Origin: CAYJAD01 sp964368075
GTDB taxonomy: Bacteria; Desulfobacterota; Desulfovibrionia; Desulfovibrionales; Desulfovibrionaceae
Direction: 5' to 3'
Assembly: GCA_964368075.1 (NCBI GenBank)
Contig: CAYJAD010000006.1
Location: 1-64,000, forward strand
Length of the DNA stretch: 64,000 nt
A program made the translations under genes and the position numbers. Positions 44,162 through 52,627 of this stretch are shown piece by piece. The notes below the pieces were generated by a model. It worked only from the letters and a program-made list of their open reading frames with translations. It did no database searches and was not told where the DNA came from. Position 1 is the stretch's first letter. Every line of letters starts with the position of its first letter.

Positions 44162-45157
44162 TTACTGTTTCACGGGAAACGTGCCATCATCTAAATTACT
44201 TTGTGTGCTTTGCTCAATACCCATTCTCAAGAGCAAGTGCATAAGCTCTTCTGCGTTCGTATAAGTTAGGGTAATGCGGCCCCTTTCCTCAGTGCCGCTG
44301 ATGGAAGTTTTAATGGCAAGATGATTTTTTAAGTTTTCTTGTAAGTTTTTTAAGTAAGAAGATTTACTTCTATTTACTTTTTTTACTTTGGATTGTTCTA
44401 TGGGGTTTTGCGGCAAATTTTCTTCTTGGTTTTGAGCTAATTCTTCATGAGCTTGTTCTTTTTTGTCCCAAGGGAAAATTTGTTGCTCTTTAAAAAAGAC
44501 AACAGCAGCCTCAGCATCACGAACGCTCAAGCCATGTTGTAAAATATGTTCGTGCAAATTATTTTGGGCAACATCGTTGCCTTGTAAGCTAAGTAAGGTT
44601 CTGGCATGTCCAGCTTGTATATCACCTTTATTGAGTGTTTCTTGCATGTCTGTACTTAGTTGTAAAAGACGTAAAGTATTGGCCAGGGCAGAGCGGCTTT
44701 TGCCAAGGCGTTTGGCAAGTTCATCTTGGGTAATGCCACACTCTTCACGAAGTTTTTGTAAAGCTAAGGCTTCTTCAATGGGGGTTAGATCTTCGCGTTG
44801 AATGTTTTCGATAAGGGCCGCCGCCATAACTTCTTCATCTGTCATTTCTTTGATGAAGACAGGAACTTCGCTGAGTCCAGCTTTTTGAGCGGCTCTATAG
44901 CGACGTTCGCCGGCCACAATTTCGTAGTTCTTACTATGCGCTTTAGGTCTAACAAGTATAGGTTGGATGATTCCTTGCTCTTTAATAGAAGCTGCTAATT
45001 CATCCAATGCCGCCTCATTAAATTTACGTCTTGGTTGGTTAGGGTTTGGGATAAGGTCAGTGATGGCAAGAGTGGTAGCATCTTTTTTTTTCTCTGTAGG
45101 TTCACTACTGCTCCATAATGCGTCAATGCCGCGTCCCATTCTTGGTGAATTGCTCAT
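44162..45157 (-). CDS. parB: Chromosome-partitioning protein ParB (Spo0J)
   Basis: CTP-dependent clamp that loads at parS and spreads along DNA near the origin. Residues from 1: MGRGIDALW start, N-terminal CTP-binding domain with GERRYRAAQKAG and ENIQREDLTPIEEA, HTH (about 120-190) with RLGKSRSALANTLRLLQL, and a C-terminal dimerisation domain after a polar linker. ATG at 45157 (331 residues) is chosen because homology begins there; a 56-codon upstream extension would run through the divergent gene's start. Its own promoter is needed, as parA is not directly upstream. A parS-like site lies in its last codons. Confidence 0.93.
   Translation of the reverse strand: MSNSPRMGRGIDALWSSSEPTEKKKDATTLAITDLIPNPNQPRRKFNEAALDELAASIKEQGIIQPILVRPKAHSKNYEIVAGERRYRAAQKAGLSEVPVFIKEMTDEEVMAAALIENIQREDLTPIEEALALQKLREECGITQDELAKRLGKSRSALANTLRLLQLSTDMQETLNKGDIQAGHARTLLSLQGNDVAQNNLHEHILQHGLSVRDAEAAVVFFKEQQIFPWDKKEQAHEELAQNQEENLPQNPIEQSKVKKVNRSKSSYLKNLQENLKNHLAIKTSISGTEERGRITLTYTNAEELMHLLLRMGIEQSTQSNLDDGTFPVKQ
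44166..44181. promoter_or_regulatory. parS-like site 3
   Basis: 14 of 16 matches to TGTTTCACGTGAAACA (one central T to G and the last A to G). It overlaps the end of the parB coding sequence. Confidence 0.6.
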
Positions 45158-45196
45158 GGTAATCTCACTTTTTTCATAAATATCTGGAGGTATAAA

Positions 45197-45601
45197 ATGC
45201 AAACAAATAAAGATCCTATTCTTTATGTGGTCAATGATGAAGGTAACATAAAGTCTGTGCAGCTTTCTGCAAAGCTTTGGGATAAAGTGGAAAGTCACGT
45301 TAAATCCGTTGCTCAAAGCATGCAAACTGGGGCGGATCCTTTTTTAAAGCCTGAACCGCTTGAAGATCTTAATGAACTGAAAAAGTACTGGGATTTCACA
45401 TATCCTTATGACCCTTATGTTCATTGCGAAGCTTGCGGTGTTGAAAGTAAAGACTGGGAAAATGACCCAGTCCATCCATTTCATTTAACCAACGCCAATA
45501 TTGGTGGCCTCTTGGTTTTTCAATGTCGTTGTGGTGCAACCATTCGGAAAAAACATTTTCATAGAAAAACAGTTTTTGAATGCTCTGCTAAAAATGTTTA
45601 G
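45197..45601 (+). CDS. Zinc-ribbon protein lodged between parA and parB
   Basis: 134 residues, unknown function. Cys77/Cys80 (CEACG) and Cys110/Cys112 (CRCG) form a probable zinc ribbon around a His-containing stretch (PVHPFHLTN). The N-terminal half is helical and acidic. A strong ribosome site GGAGG precedes the ATG. It runs opposite to parA and parB: its start is 39 bases from the parB start (divergent) and its stop is 1 base from the parA stop (convergent). Its context hints at a link with the partition locus; no function is shown. Confidence 0.72.
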   Translation: MQTNKDPILYVVNDEGNIKSVQLSAKLWDKVESHVKSVAQSMQTGADPFLKPEPLEDLNELKKYWDFTYPYDPYVHCEACGVESKDWENDPVHPFHLTNANIGGLLVFQCRCGATIRKKHFHRKTVFECSAKNV

Positions 45602-45602
45602 T

Positions 45603-46388
45603 TTAGCTTGCGCTACTCTCTGTTTTAGGACGTCGTAAAATAACTTCCTTAGCAAGGCCAAGATAGGCATTAGCACCCGTAGATTTTATAGCATAGTGAA
45701 TGATAGACTTGCCATGACTTGGTGCCTCAGAGAGGCGCACATTTCGTGGCACCACCGTTTCAAAAAGGTGATCTGGAAAACAACGACGAACTTCGTTTTT
45801 CACTTCACGTGCTAAATTATTTCTGGTGTCATACATAGTGAGTACAACGCCTAAAAGGGCAAGGCCAGGGTTCAAACGCTTTTTTACCTGCTCAAAGGTT
45901 TGTAGCAGTTTTACTATGCCTTCTAGGGCAAAAAATTCGCATTGTAAGGGAATAAGTACTTCTTTTGCACCGCACAATGCATTTAATGTTATAAGCCCTA
46001 AAGAGGGTGGGCAATCTATAATAATGTATTCAAAGTGCGGGTTAAGCGATTCAAGGCATTCGCTTAAATAGTATTCTCTACCTACCTTGTCTACCAGCTC
46101 TAGTTCGATGGCGACAAGGTCAGTGGTGGCGGGGAGTATATGTAAGTAATCAGCCACAGTGGGAATTACATAGTCAATGGCATTTTTGGGATCATAGATA
46201 GCAGTGTAAACTGTGCCTTTAATATCAGATGGTTGTATGCCAATACCGCTGGTTGTATTGGCTTGAGGGTCGCAGTCTATAAGTAAGACTTTTTTTTCCA
46301 TTACGGCCAGTGATGCTGCTAGATTTATGGCAGTAGTGGTTTTTCCCACACCGCCTTTTTGATTTGCGATGGCAATGATTCTAGCCAC
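45603..46388 (-). CDS. parA: Chromosome-partitioning ATPase ParA (Soj)
   Basis: Walker-type ATPase that binds DNA non-specifically and positions ParB-parS complexes. Deviant Walker A KGGVGKTTTAINLA at residues 11-24, Walker A' LIDCDPQANTTSG and Walker B IIDCPPSLGLITLNAL. At 261 residues without an N-terminal HTH it is the short chromosomal Soj type. It is the first gene after a parS-like site (46415) and ends against the zinc-ribbon gene, so it is not in one operon with parB. Confidence 0.93.
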   Translation of the reverse strand: MARIIAIANQKGGVGKTTTAINLAASLAVMEKKVLLIDCDPQANTTSGIGIQPSDIKGTVYTAIYDPKNAIDYVIPTVADYLHILPATTDLVAIELELVDKVGREYYLSECLESLNPHFEYIIIDCPPSLGLITLNALCGAKEVLIPLQCEFFALEGIVKLLQTFEQVKKRLNPGLALLGVVLTMYDTRNNLAREVKNEVRRCFPDHLFETVVPRNVRLSEAPSHGKSIIHYAIKSTGANAYLGLAKEVILRRPKTESSAS

Positions 46389-46414
46389 GAGCGTCTCCTT
46401 TTTTGAAAAAATAT

Positions 46415-46430
46415 TGTTTCACATGAAACA
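46415..46430. promoter_or_regulatory. parS-like site 4, upstream of parA
   Basis: 15 of 16 matches to TGTTTCACGTGAAACA (central G to A). Only 27 bases before the parA start, so ParB bound here could also repress parA. Confidence 0.75.
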
Positions 46431-46535
46431 ATGACGTTTGCTAAGTCTAGGTATAGGTAAAAAAACGCCTTGGGTCAATATGAAGGTTTGACCTCATACT
46501 CTGTTAGGGAAAATATTTTTATGCTTTTGCAAAAC

Positions 46536-46564
46536 TTTACATTAATCTGAGAACAAATTATATT
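46536..46564 (+). promoter_or_regulatory. Sigma-70 promoter of the DsbA-like gene
   Basis: TTTACA (46536-46541), 17 bases, TATATT (46559-46564), 36 bases before the ATG at 46600. A good match in an intergenic position. Confidence 0.55.
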
Positions 46565-46599
46565 ACTTTTATAACGCAATGAAATTTGAGGAGATATTT

Positions 46600-47397
46600 A
46601 TGAATAAAAAATGCCTGTCTTTGTTATTATTAGGTTTAATATCTGTTGGTTCATTTGAAGCAACAACTAAGGCTATGGCTGCTTCAGATGCAGAATTTAC
46701 TCAACAATTACAAAGAATTCTGAAAGAGCGTCCAGATTTAATTATGAATATTTTACGTGCCAATAGCGAAGCTATATTAGACATCGCACAAGAAGGCTCA
46801 GTTATTAAACGTAGACGTAATATGGAAGCACAATGGCGCAATGATTTAAAAGAAGAAAAAAATATTAATATCGCTGATAGGCCCGTTTGGGGGGACGCAA
46901 ACGCCCCAGTGACCATAGTAGAATTTTCTGATTTTACCTGCCCTTATTGTGCTCAAGCTACGGCGACTTTAGCGCGCTTAAAAAAAGCTTATGGTGATAA
47001 AGTGAATATTGTATTTAAGCACACGCCCATAAGTTCTAACCCTAAAGCTATTTTGGCGTCTGAATATGTTATTGCTGCTGGTTTGCAAGCACCTGCTTTG
47101 GCACAAAAGTTTTATGAAAATATTTTTGCCAAACGTGATGAGCTTATGGAGAAGGGGGAAACTTTTTTAAAGGCAGAGGCAAAGGCATTGGGGCTAAATT
47201 TAAGAAAGTTAAGTAAAGATGCTCGTAGTAAAAAAGTTAAAGGCATTTTAAGCGATGATTTAAAACATGCTAAAGAGTTGGGTGTAGAGGGCACTCCGTT
47301 CTTCTTTGTGAATAATATTGTGGTGCGCGGGGCAGTTTCTGAAGATTTGTTTAAGGCTGCCATAGATATGGCACTCGAACATGAAGAGAAAAATTAG
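46600..47397 (+). CDS. Exported DsbA/ScsC-like thiol oxidoreductase
   Basis: 265 residues with a Sec signal peptide (MNKKCLS, hydrophobic core, cleavage near AMA/AS). N-terminal helical extension (about 27-85), then a thioredoxin-fold domain with active site CPYC in FSDFTCPYCAQATATL and a cis-Pro GTPFFFVNN. This layout (long helical N terminus, CPYC) matches the Com1/ScsC/BdbD-like branch. It forms or isomerises disulfides in periplasmic proteins. GAGGAG gives the start at 46600. A sigma-70 promoter at 46536 heads the following gene string. Confidence 0.85.
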   Translation: MNKKCLSLLLLGLISVGSFEATTKAMAASDAEFTQQLQRILKERPDLIMNILRANSEAILDIAQEGSVIKRRRNMEAQWRNDLKEEKNINIADRPVWGDANAPVTIVEFSDFTCPYCAQATATLARLKKAYGDKVNIVFKHTPISSNPKAILASEYVIAAGLQAPALAQKFYENIFAKRDELMEKGETFLKAEAKALGLNLRKLSKDARSKKVKGILSDDLKHAKELGVEGTPFFFVNNIVVRGAVSEDLFKAAIDMALEHEEKN

Positions 47398-47429
47398 TTT
47401 TATTTACATCAAATAAAAATGAGAAAATT

Positions 47430-47618
47430 ATGAATAAAGAATTGTTGGCCATATTGGCTTGTCCGCGTTGTCAGGGCGAATTGAATTTGAAGACAGAAGA
47501 AAATACTGACGTAGGCTTAACTTGTGCGGCTTGCGCAGTGATGTACCCCATTCGTGATGACATTCCTATTATGTTGGTGGAAGAAGCTCTTCCCATTGAT
47601 GCAAGTAAACAGGTGTAG
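47430..47618 (+). CDS. Trm112-like small zinc protein (YcaR)
   Basis: 62 residues. LLAILACPRCQGEL and LTCAACAVMYPIRDDIPIML, the bacterial Trm112/UPF0434 pattern with two CxxC pairs binding zinc. Trm112 proteins activate methyltransferases in archaea and eukaryotes; the bacterial partner is unclear. It lies 32 bases after the oxidoreductase and 12 before the phosphodiesterase. Confidence 0.88.
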   Translation: MNKELLAILACPRCQGELNLKTEENTDVGLTCAACAVMYPIRDDIPIMLVEEALPIDASKQV

Positions 47619-47630
47619 TGGGCTACTATT

Positions 47631-48188
47631 ATGAGAATTCTTATTGCTTCAGATATACACGGTTCGCTAGAAAGTGCGCAATTTCTCGTGCAAAAAGCTG
47701 AGGAAATAAAACCGCAATTATGTGTACTTCTGGGGGACTTTTTGTATCATGGGCCAAGAAATCCTTTACCTTTGCAATATACTCCTCAAGATGTAGCTAC
47801 TACCTTAGGGGCAATTATGGCTGTGGGGAATGGTATTGATATTGTGGCGGTGCGCGGCAATTGTGATGCTTTGGTGGATGAAGAATTGCTTCCCTTTTCT
47901 TTATCGCCTACGGCGCGGCTACATATAGATGGCCATAATTTCATAGCAGCGCATGGGCATCAATTTGGGCGTGATCCAGACTTTACCGGTATTGCTGCTG
48001 GAACTATTATGCTTACTGGGCATACGCATGTTCCTGTGGCAGAAAAAAAAGACCATGTGGTTTGGTGGAATCCGGGGTCTTTATCCTTACCAAAGCAGGG
48101 GTATCCACGCAGTTATGGCATTTATGAATCAGGCGTGTATACTATTTATGATGTTCAGGGAAATATCTTTTTACAATATACCTTATAA
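47631..48188 (+). CDS. YfcE/MJ0936-type metallophosphodiesterase
   Basis: 185-residue calcineurin-like phosphoesterase with the metal-binding series DIHGS, LLGDFLYHG, GNCD, AAHGHQFG and GHTHVPV. YfcE-type enzymes cleave phosphodiesters in vitro with unclear physiological substrate. It is in the same short-gap gene string as Trm112 and DUF362. Confidence 0.85.
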   Translation: MRILIASDIHGSLESAQFLVQKAEEIKPQLCVLLGDFLYHGPRNPLPLQYTPQDVATTLGAIMAVGNGIDIVAVRGNCDALVDEELLPFSLSPTARLHIDGHNFIAAHGHQFGRDPDFTGIAAGTIMLTGHTHVPVAEKKDHVVWWNPGSLSLPKQGYPRSYGIYESGVYTIYDVQGNIFLQYTL

Positions 48189-48199
48189 GACCAATTGCT

Positions 48200-49237
48200 A
48201 TGTCTAGTTATATTGACTCTTCACAAAAACATGCCGTAAGCCTTTTGCCTTGTTCTTCCTATACAAGACAAGAGGTGGAGGAAGCTGTAAACCAAGCCAT
48301 GTCTAGAGCAGGGATTGTGGGTTCACAGAATGCTTCTTTTGAAAAGGCGCCATTTCCATTGAGCCGAGGCACGCGCGTTTTGGTAAAACCGAATCTTGTG
48401 CGCGCTATAGCACCGGCTTGTACACATGCTGAAGTAGTGCGCGCTGTATGTGTATGTCTGCAAGAAGCTGGTGCGCAGGTACAAGTGTTGGATTCGCCAG
48501 GTTTTGGTACGGCTCCCAGAGTGGCAGAAAAAATTGGTCTTGCTCAGGCTTTGGCTCCTTTAGGGCTCAAAGTGCAAGAATTTTCTGCGCCACACCCACT
48601 TGTATTGCCCAATGACTTGGGCGTGTGGCAGGTAGGGCGAGAAGCTATAGAAGCAGAAGCAATTCTTTCACTGCCACGCCTTAAAGTGCATAACCAAATG
48701 CGGGTCACTTTGGCTGTAAAAAATATTTTTGGTTGTGTATGTGGCATGAGTAAGGCTTTGGCTCATACACGTCAAGGGCGATGCCTAGAAGATTTTTGCC
48801 GCTGCATTTGGGCTTTATATACAGCTTTGCCACCTACAGCCGCAGTGCTTGATGGCGTGGTGGGCATGCATGTGAAAGGGCCTTCAGGGGGTAAGGAAAT
48901 AGCTATACATTGTATAGGGGCCAGCGTTTCGGCACAAGCTTTAGACACTGCTATTTATACACTTCTTGGTTTAGAAGTATCTCAAGTACCTCTTTGGCAA
49001 GAAGCGCAACGTACGCAACAGCAACCGCAACAACGGTCACAAGAATCACAGCAACATAAAGCACAACAACCGCAATTCTCTGAACTATCAGCAGAAAATA
49101 TTCACTTTACCGACATGCAACCGTCACAATTTGACTTCAAAAATTTTATTATCCCTGAAGTATTAGAAGACATATCTTTTCAACCGCATCGTTTATTGCT
49201 AAGTTTTGTGAAGCGGTTTTGGCGTCAGTATTTTTAA
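48200..49237 (+). CDS. DUF362 domain protein with Gln-rich insertion
   Basis: 345-residue protein of the DUF362 family (VLVKPNLV, LDSPGFG, LSLPRLKVHNQMRVTLAVKNIFGCV, AVLDGVVGMHVKGPSGG). The family often carries ferredoxin domains; none is present here. From about residue 272 comes a Gln-rich low-complexity stretch (QQQPQQRSQESQQHKAQQPQ), unusual for the family, followed by a tail ending in a basic WRQYF. The biochemical role is unknown. It overlaps the longest reading frame of thiE, but thiE's real start lies after its stop. Confidence 0.75.
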   Translation: MSSYIDSSQKHAVSLLPCSSYTRQEVEEAVNQAMSRAGIVGSQNASFEKAPFPLSRGTRVLVKPNLVRAIAPACTHAEVVRAVCVCLQEAGAQVQVLDSPGFGTAPRVAEKIGLAQALAPLGLKVQEFSAPHPLVLPNDLGVWQVGREAIEAEAILSLPRLKVHNQMRVTLAVKNIFGCVCGMSKALAHTRQGRCLEDFCRCIWALYTALPPTAAVLDGVVGMHVKGPSGGKEIAIHCIGASVSAQALDTAIYTLLGLEVSQVPLWQEAQRTQQQPQQRSQESQQHKAQQPQFSELSAENIHFTDMQPSQFDFKNFIIPEVLEDISFQPHRLLLSFVKRFWRQYF

Positions 49238-49260
49238 AATTTTATGGAAAAGGAAATAGA

Positions 49261-49896
49261 ATGCCAAGAATTCTACCTCATGAAACAAATATTTATGCCC
49301 TTACCGACAGCAATTTAAGTCTTGGGCGCCCCGTGGAAGAAGTAGCTAAGGCTTTATTGGATAGTGGTGTAAAAATTCTGCAATATCGCGAAAAAAAGAA
49401 AAAAGCAGGCGTAATGTTAGAAGAGTGTCGCCTTTTGCGTGCTTTAACCTTAGAAGCAAATGCCTGCTTTATTGTAAATGACCATATAGATATAGCTCTG
49501 CTAGTAGATGCTGATGGCGTGCATGTTGGCCAAGAAGATTTGCCTGTGCCAGAGGTGCGTCGCCTTATAGGGCAGGATAAAATTATTGGTCTTTCTACCC
49601 ATGCGCCACTGGAGGCAGAGCAAGCTAAAGCACTTGGTGTCGACTATATTGGTGTGGGGCCATTATTTGCTACACAAACTAAAGAAGATGTTTGCGCTCC
49701 CGTGGGCTATAGCTATCTTGAATATGTTGTAAAAAATAGTTCATTACCTTTTGTAGCCATTGGAGGGATAAAAGCGCATAATATTGGAGAAGTGGTGCGG
49801 CGTGGTGCTTATTGTTGCGCGCTTGTTTCTGAGCTTGTGGGAGCGCAAGATATTGCGGCACAAGTGGATAGGGTGCGCAAAGCCATGAAAGGATAG
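49261..49896 (+). CDS. thiE: Thiamine-phosphate synthase
   Basis: Joins HMP-pyrophosphate and thiazole phosphate to thiamine phosphate. TIM-barrel with YALTDSNLSLG, KILQYREK, FIVNDHIDIALLVDADGVHVGQEDLP, GLSTH, DYIGVGPLFATQTKED and AIGGI. Start at 49261 (211 residues) after AAGGAAA; the frame opens earlier inside DUF362. Other thi genes and a TPP riboswitch are not seen here. Confidence 0.93.
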   Translation: MPRILPHETNIYALTDSNLSLGRPVEEVAKALLDSGVKILQYREKKKKAGVMLEECRLLRALTLEANACFIVNDHIDIALLVDADGVHVGQEDLPVPEVRRLIGQDKIIGLSTHAPLEAEQAKALGVDYIGVGPLFATQTKEDVCAPVGYSYLEYVVKNSSLPFVAIGGIKAHNIGEVVRRGAYCCALVSELVGAQDIAAQVDRVRKAMKG

Positions 49897-49934
49897 TTTG
49901 GGTTTAAAGTATTGTAAAAAATATAGAGGTGAAA

Positions 49935-50327
49935 ATGTTTTCTGTTCCTGTTGGGAGTGAATTTGTACCTGATTTTTCAAAAGGTCTTATTGCGGCCATT
50001 GCACAAGATGCGCAAGATGGTGAAATATTAATGTTAGCGTGGATGAATGCTGAAGCTTGGGAAAAAACTTTAGAAACGGGTGAAGCGCATTATTATAGTC
50101 GCTCTCGTCAAAAATTATGGCACAAGGGCGGCACATCCGGTCATGTGCAAAGGGTGCACAGTATTCGGCTTGACTGTGACAGTGATGCTGTTATTCTACG
50201 CATCGAGCAAGTGGGGGGCGCGGCCTGTCATAAAGGGTATCGTTCCTGTTTTTATCGTCAGTTACAAGATTCTACTGTGGAACAATGCAGTCCACATATA
50301 TTTAATCCTGAGGAGATTTATAAATGA
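49935..50327 (+). CDS. hisI: Phosphoribosyl-AMP cyclohydrolase
   Basis: Third step of histidine synthesis. 130 residues with EILMLAWMN, HYYSRSRQKLWHKGGTSGH, the metal-binding LDCDSDA and GGAACHKGYRSCFYR. It is the stand-alone cyclohydrolase, without the HisE pyrophosphohydrolase domain. Start 49935 is favoured over GTG at 49929 since GAGG lies five bases upstream. It overlaps hisG by 4 bases (ATGA), so the two are translationally coupled. Confidence 0.94.
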   Translation: MFSVPVGSEFVPDFSKGLIAAIAQDAQDGEILMLAWMNAEAWEKTLETGEAHYYSRSRQKLWHKGGTSGHVQRVHSIRLDCDSDAVILRIEQVGGAACHKGYRSCFYRQLQDSTVEQCSPHIFNPEEIYK

Positions 50328-51208
50328 GCCAACCCATTTTAAAATTGGGCATTCCCAAGGGGTCTTTAGAAGACGCCACCATCAATCTTTTTGAACGTGC
50401 CGGGTGGAAAATTCGCAAGCACCATCGTAATTATTTTCCAGATATTAATGATCCGGAAATCAGTGCTTCTTTGTGTCGCGTGCAGGAAATCGGCAATTAC
50501 GTTGTTGATGGTATTTTGGATGCAGGTTTAGCTGGGTTAGATTGGCTACAGGAAACCGGAGCCTTTGAGCATGTGGTTAAAGTTTCAGATCTTGTGTATT
50601 CTAAAACGTCTAATCGTCCTGCGCGATGGGTGTTGGCAGTGGCTGGCGATTCACCTTATTATAAGCCCGAAGATTTAGCAGGAAAACGCATTGCCACAGA
50701 ACTTGAAGGACTTACTAAGTTATATTTTGAGCAAAAAGGCATTGATGTTTCGGTGTTTTATTCTTGGGGTGCCACAGAAGCTAAAGTTGTAGAAGGCTTA
50801 GCTGACGGTATTGTGGAAGTGACAGAAACAGGCACTACTATTAAGGCTCACGGCTTGCGCATTATAGATGAGGTCATGAGTAGTAATACGGTATTCATTG
50901 CCAATAAACAGGCATGGGAAAACCCTGAAAAGCGCCGTAAGATAGAGCAAATTGATTTGCTTTTGCAAGGTTCTTTGTGTGCAGAAAGTTTGGTGTGTTT
51001 AAAGCTTAATGCTCCTTCAGAAAATTTGACGGCCATACTAGATTTGCTACCTGCACTTAATTCGCCCACAGTTTCGCCTTTGCGCGATACGAAATGGCTT
51101 TCATTGGAAACCGTGGTAAGCACACATATAGTACGTGATCTTATTCCGCAACTACGCAATGCAGGTGCGCAAGGCATCATTGAATACGCATTGAATAAGG
51201 TAATATAA
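50324..51208 (+). CDS. hisG: ATP phosphoribosyltransferase, long form
   Basis: First step of histidine synthesis. 294 residues: LKLGIPKGSLEDATINLF, the DAGLAGLDWL and ATEL..LT motifs, the PRPP-binding LADGIVEVTETGTT, and a C-terminal regulatory domain (about 225-294) of the long HisG_L form, which is feedback-inhibited by histidine and needs no HisZ. It overlaps hisI by 4 bases. No other his genes follow, so the pathway is dispersed. Confidence 0.94.
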   Translation: MSQPILKLGIPKGSLEDATINLFERAGWKIRKHHRNYFPDINDPEISASLCRVQEIGNYVVDGILDAGLAGLDWLQETGAFEHVVKVSDLVYSKTSNRPARWVLAVAGDSPYYKPEDLAGKRIATELEGLTKLYFEQKGIDVSVFYSWGATEAKVVEGLADGIVEVTETGTTIKAHGLRIIDEVMSSNTVFIANKQAWENPEKRRKIEQIDLLLQGSLCAESLVCLKLNAPSENLTAILDLLPALNSPTVSPLRDTKWLSLETVVSTHIVRDLIPQLRNAGAQGIIEYALNKVI

Positions 51209-51209
51209 T

Positions 51210-51980
51210 ATGTCAGAAAATGATGCTTCTCAAAATTTTTTAGATACATTACCAGAGTTGCGTGAAAACGAACAATTCACCTTTGCATGTAATGAAACGG
51301 TGCCTTGTTTTAATCGCTGTTGTGCTGAGCTTACTTTACCTTTAACGCCTTATGATGTGTTGCGATTGTGTAGGCACTTTGAAGTGGAAAGTGAAAAATT
51401 TTTAAAGTCTCACGCACAAATGCGTTCTTTTCCTGATACAGGTTTCCCTTTGCCCTTATTGAAAATGCAAGATGGCCCTTCAGAGCCATGTCCTTTTGTT
51501 ATGCCGGCAGGCTGTTCTATTTATGAAGATAGGCCGGGTGCATGTCGTACATATCCTTTGGGACGCGGCACTAAACTTGACGATAAAGGAAATGTCGTAG
51601 AGCGCTTTTTTATTGTTCAAGAAGATCATTGTAAGGGCTTTGATTGCGGTTCGCAATGGACAGCGCATGAATGGTTGAAAGATCAAGGCTTGGATCCCTA
51701 TAATGAATCTAATGATCGCTATATGAAACTCATGGCCAAGGTTAAAGAAACGGGCGAGCCTGTCAGTGCTAAGATGGCTAGCATGATAATTCTTTGTCTG
51801 TATCAACTAGATCGTTTTCGTGTTTTTATTGCGGATATGAAGGTTTTTTCAAAGCTTGATATAGATACTGCACGTTGTGAGGCTATTATGGCTCATGATG
51901 AAGACTGTCTTAACTTCGCCTATGATTGGCTAGAATTGGTACTGTTTAACGTATGCCCCACCTTGAAACGCAAGGCATAG
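51210..51980 (+). CDS. YkgJ-like cysteine-cluster protein
   Basis: 256 residues. Cysteines form the YkgJ/UPF0153 pattern: FACNETVPCFNRCC near the start, EPCPFVMPAGCSIYEDRPGAC, and HCKGFDCGSQW. These probably bind zinc or an Fe-S cluster. Function unknown. It starts one base after the hisG stop (AAGG upstream), so it is in the same transcript, and it overlaps rfaE2 by 28 bases, unusually far. Confidence 0.82.
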   Translation: MSENDASQNFLDTLPELRENEQFTFACNETVPCFNRCCAELTLPLTPYDVLRLCRHFEVESEKFLKSHAQMRSFPDTGFPLPLLKMQDGPSEPCPFVMPAGCSIYEDRPGACRTYPLGRGTKLDDKGNVVERFFIVQEDHCKGFDCGSQWTAHEWLKDQGLDPYNESNDRYMKLMAKVKETGEPVSAKMASMIILCLYQLDRFRVFIADMKVFSKLDIDTARCEAIMAHDEDCLNFAYDWLELVLFNVCPTLKRKA

Positions 51981-52489
51981 GCCTCTCTCATCCCAAAATT
52001 TGGGAAGCGCACGCTTTGGCTAAGATTTTAGCTAAAGAGGTTTCGCAAGAGCGTAAAAATCATGGTGTGCCAGATAAAGCACATGTGGTTTTTACCAATG
52101 GATGCTACGATATTTTGCATCCTGGCCACGTGTCGCTTTTGGCTGATGCTAAAAAATTAGGGGAAATTCTTGTGCTTGCTTTAAATACAGATGCCTCGGT
52201 GCGTCGTTTGGGCAAGGGGAAAGATAGACCTATTAATTCTTTAAGTGTGCGAGCTTTCATGGCCGCGCATTTGGAAAGTGTGGATTATGTGACCTGCTTT
52301 GATGAAGATACTCCGCTAGAGATTATTACTTTGCTTAATCCGGATGTTTTGGTCAAAGGAGGGGATTGGCCTGTGGATAAAATTGTAGGGGCAGATGTGG
52401 TGCAAAAGCGTGGTGGCTTAGTGTATTCTTTGCCTTTGCTTGAAGGGTATTCCACCACGGGCATTATAGAGCGTATTCGCACAGAGTAG
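51953..52489 (+). CDS. rfaE2: D-glycero-beta-D-manno-heptose 1-phosphate adenylyltransferase
   Basis: Makes ADP-heptose for the LPS inner core. 178 residues: cytidylyltransferase fold with FTNGCYDILHPGHVSLL (HxGH), NTDASVRRLGKGKDRPINS and VKGGDWPVDKIVGA. It is the stand-alone C-terminal domain of HldE, as in Desulfovibrio, so the kinase half must be elsewhere. It overlaps the YkgJ-like gene by 28 bases; a terminator follows. Confidence 0.9.
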   Translation: MPHLETQGIGLSHPKIWEAHALAKILAKEVSQERKNHGVPDKAHVVFTNGCYDILHPGHVSLLADAKKLGEILVLALNTDASVRRLGKGKDRPINSLSVRAFMAAHLESVDYVTCFDEDTPLEIITLLNPDVLVKGGDWPVDKIVGADVVQKRGGLVYSLPLLEGYSTTGIIERIRTE

Positions 52490-52530
52490 GGCGAGATGTC
52501 GTTAAAATAGTCCCATTAGTATTGTTTAAG

Positions 52531-52570
52531 AAGGGACGGAGAGCTTTCGCAAAAAAACTCTCCGTCCCTT
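52531..52570 (+). terminator. Terminator-like hairpin after rfaE2
   Basis: A perfect 13-bp stem AAGGGACGGAGAG / CTCTCCGTCCCTT with a 14-base loop. It lies 41 bases after the rfaE2 stop and 57 from the converging LapG-like gene. The T tract is poor. Confidence 0.6.
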
Positions 52571-52627
52571 CATCCATTTTAAAAAGTAAGGGTTTCGTAT
52601 AAAACTACACGTTGTTTGGCCATTTTT

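Noticed and set aside
45158..45325. Upstream extension of parB by 56 codons
   Set aside because: It has no ParB homology and runs through the ribosome site and start of the divergent zinc-ribbon gene.
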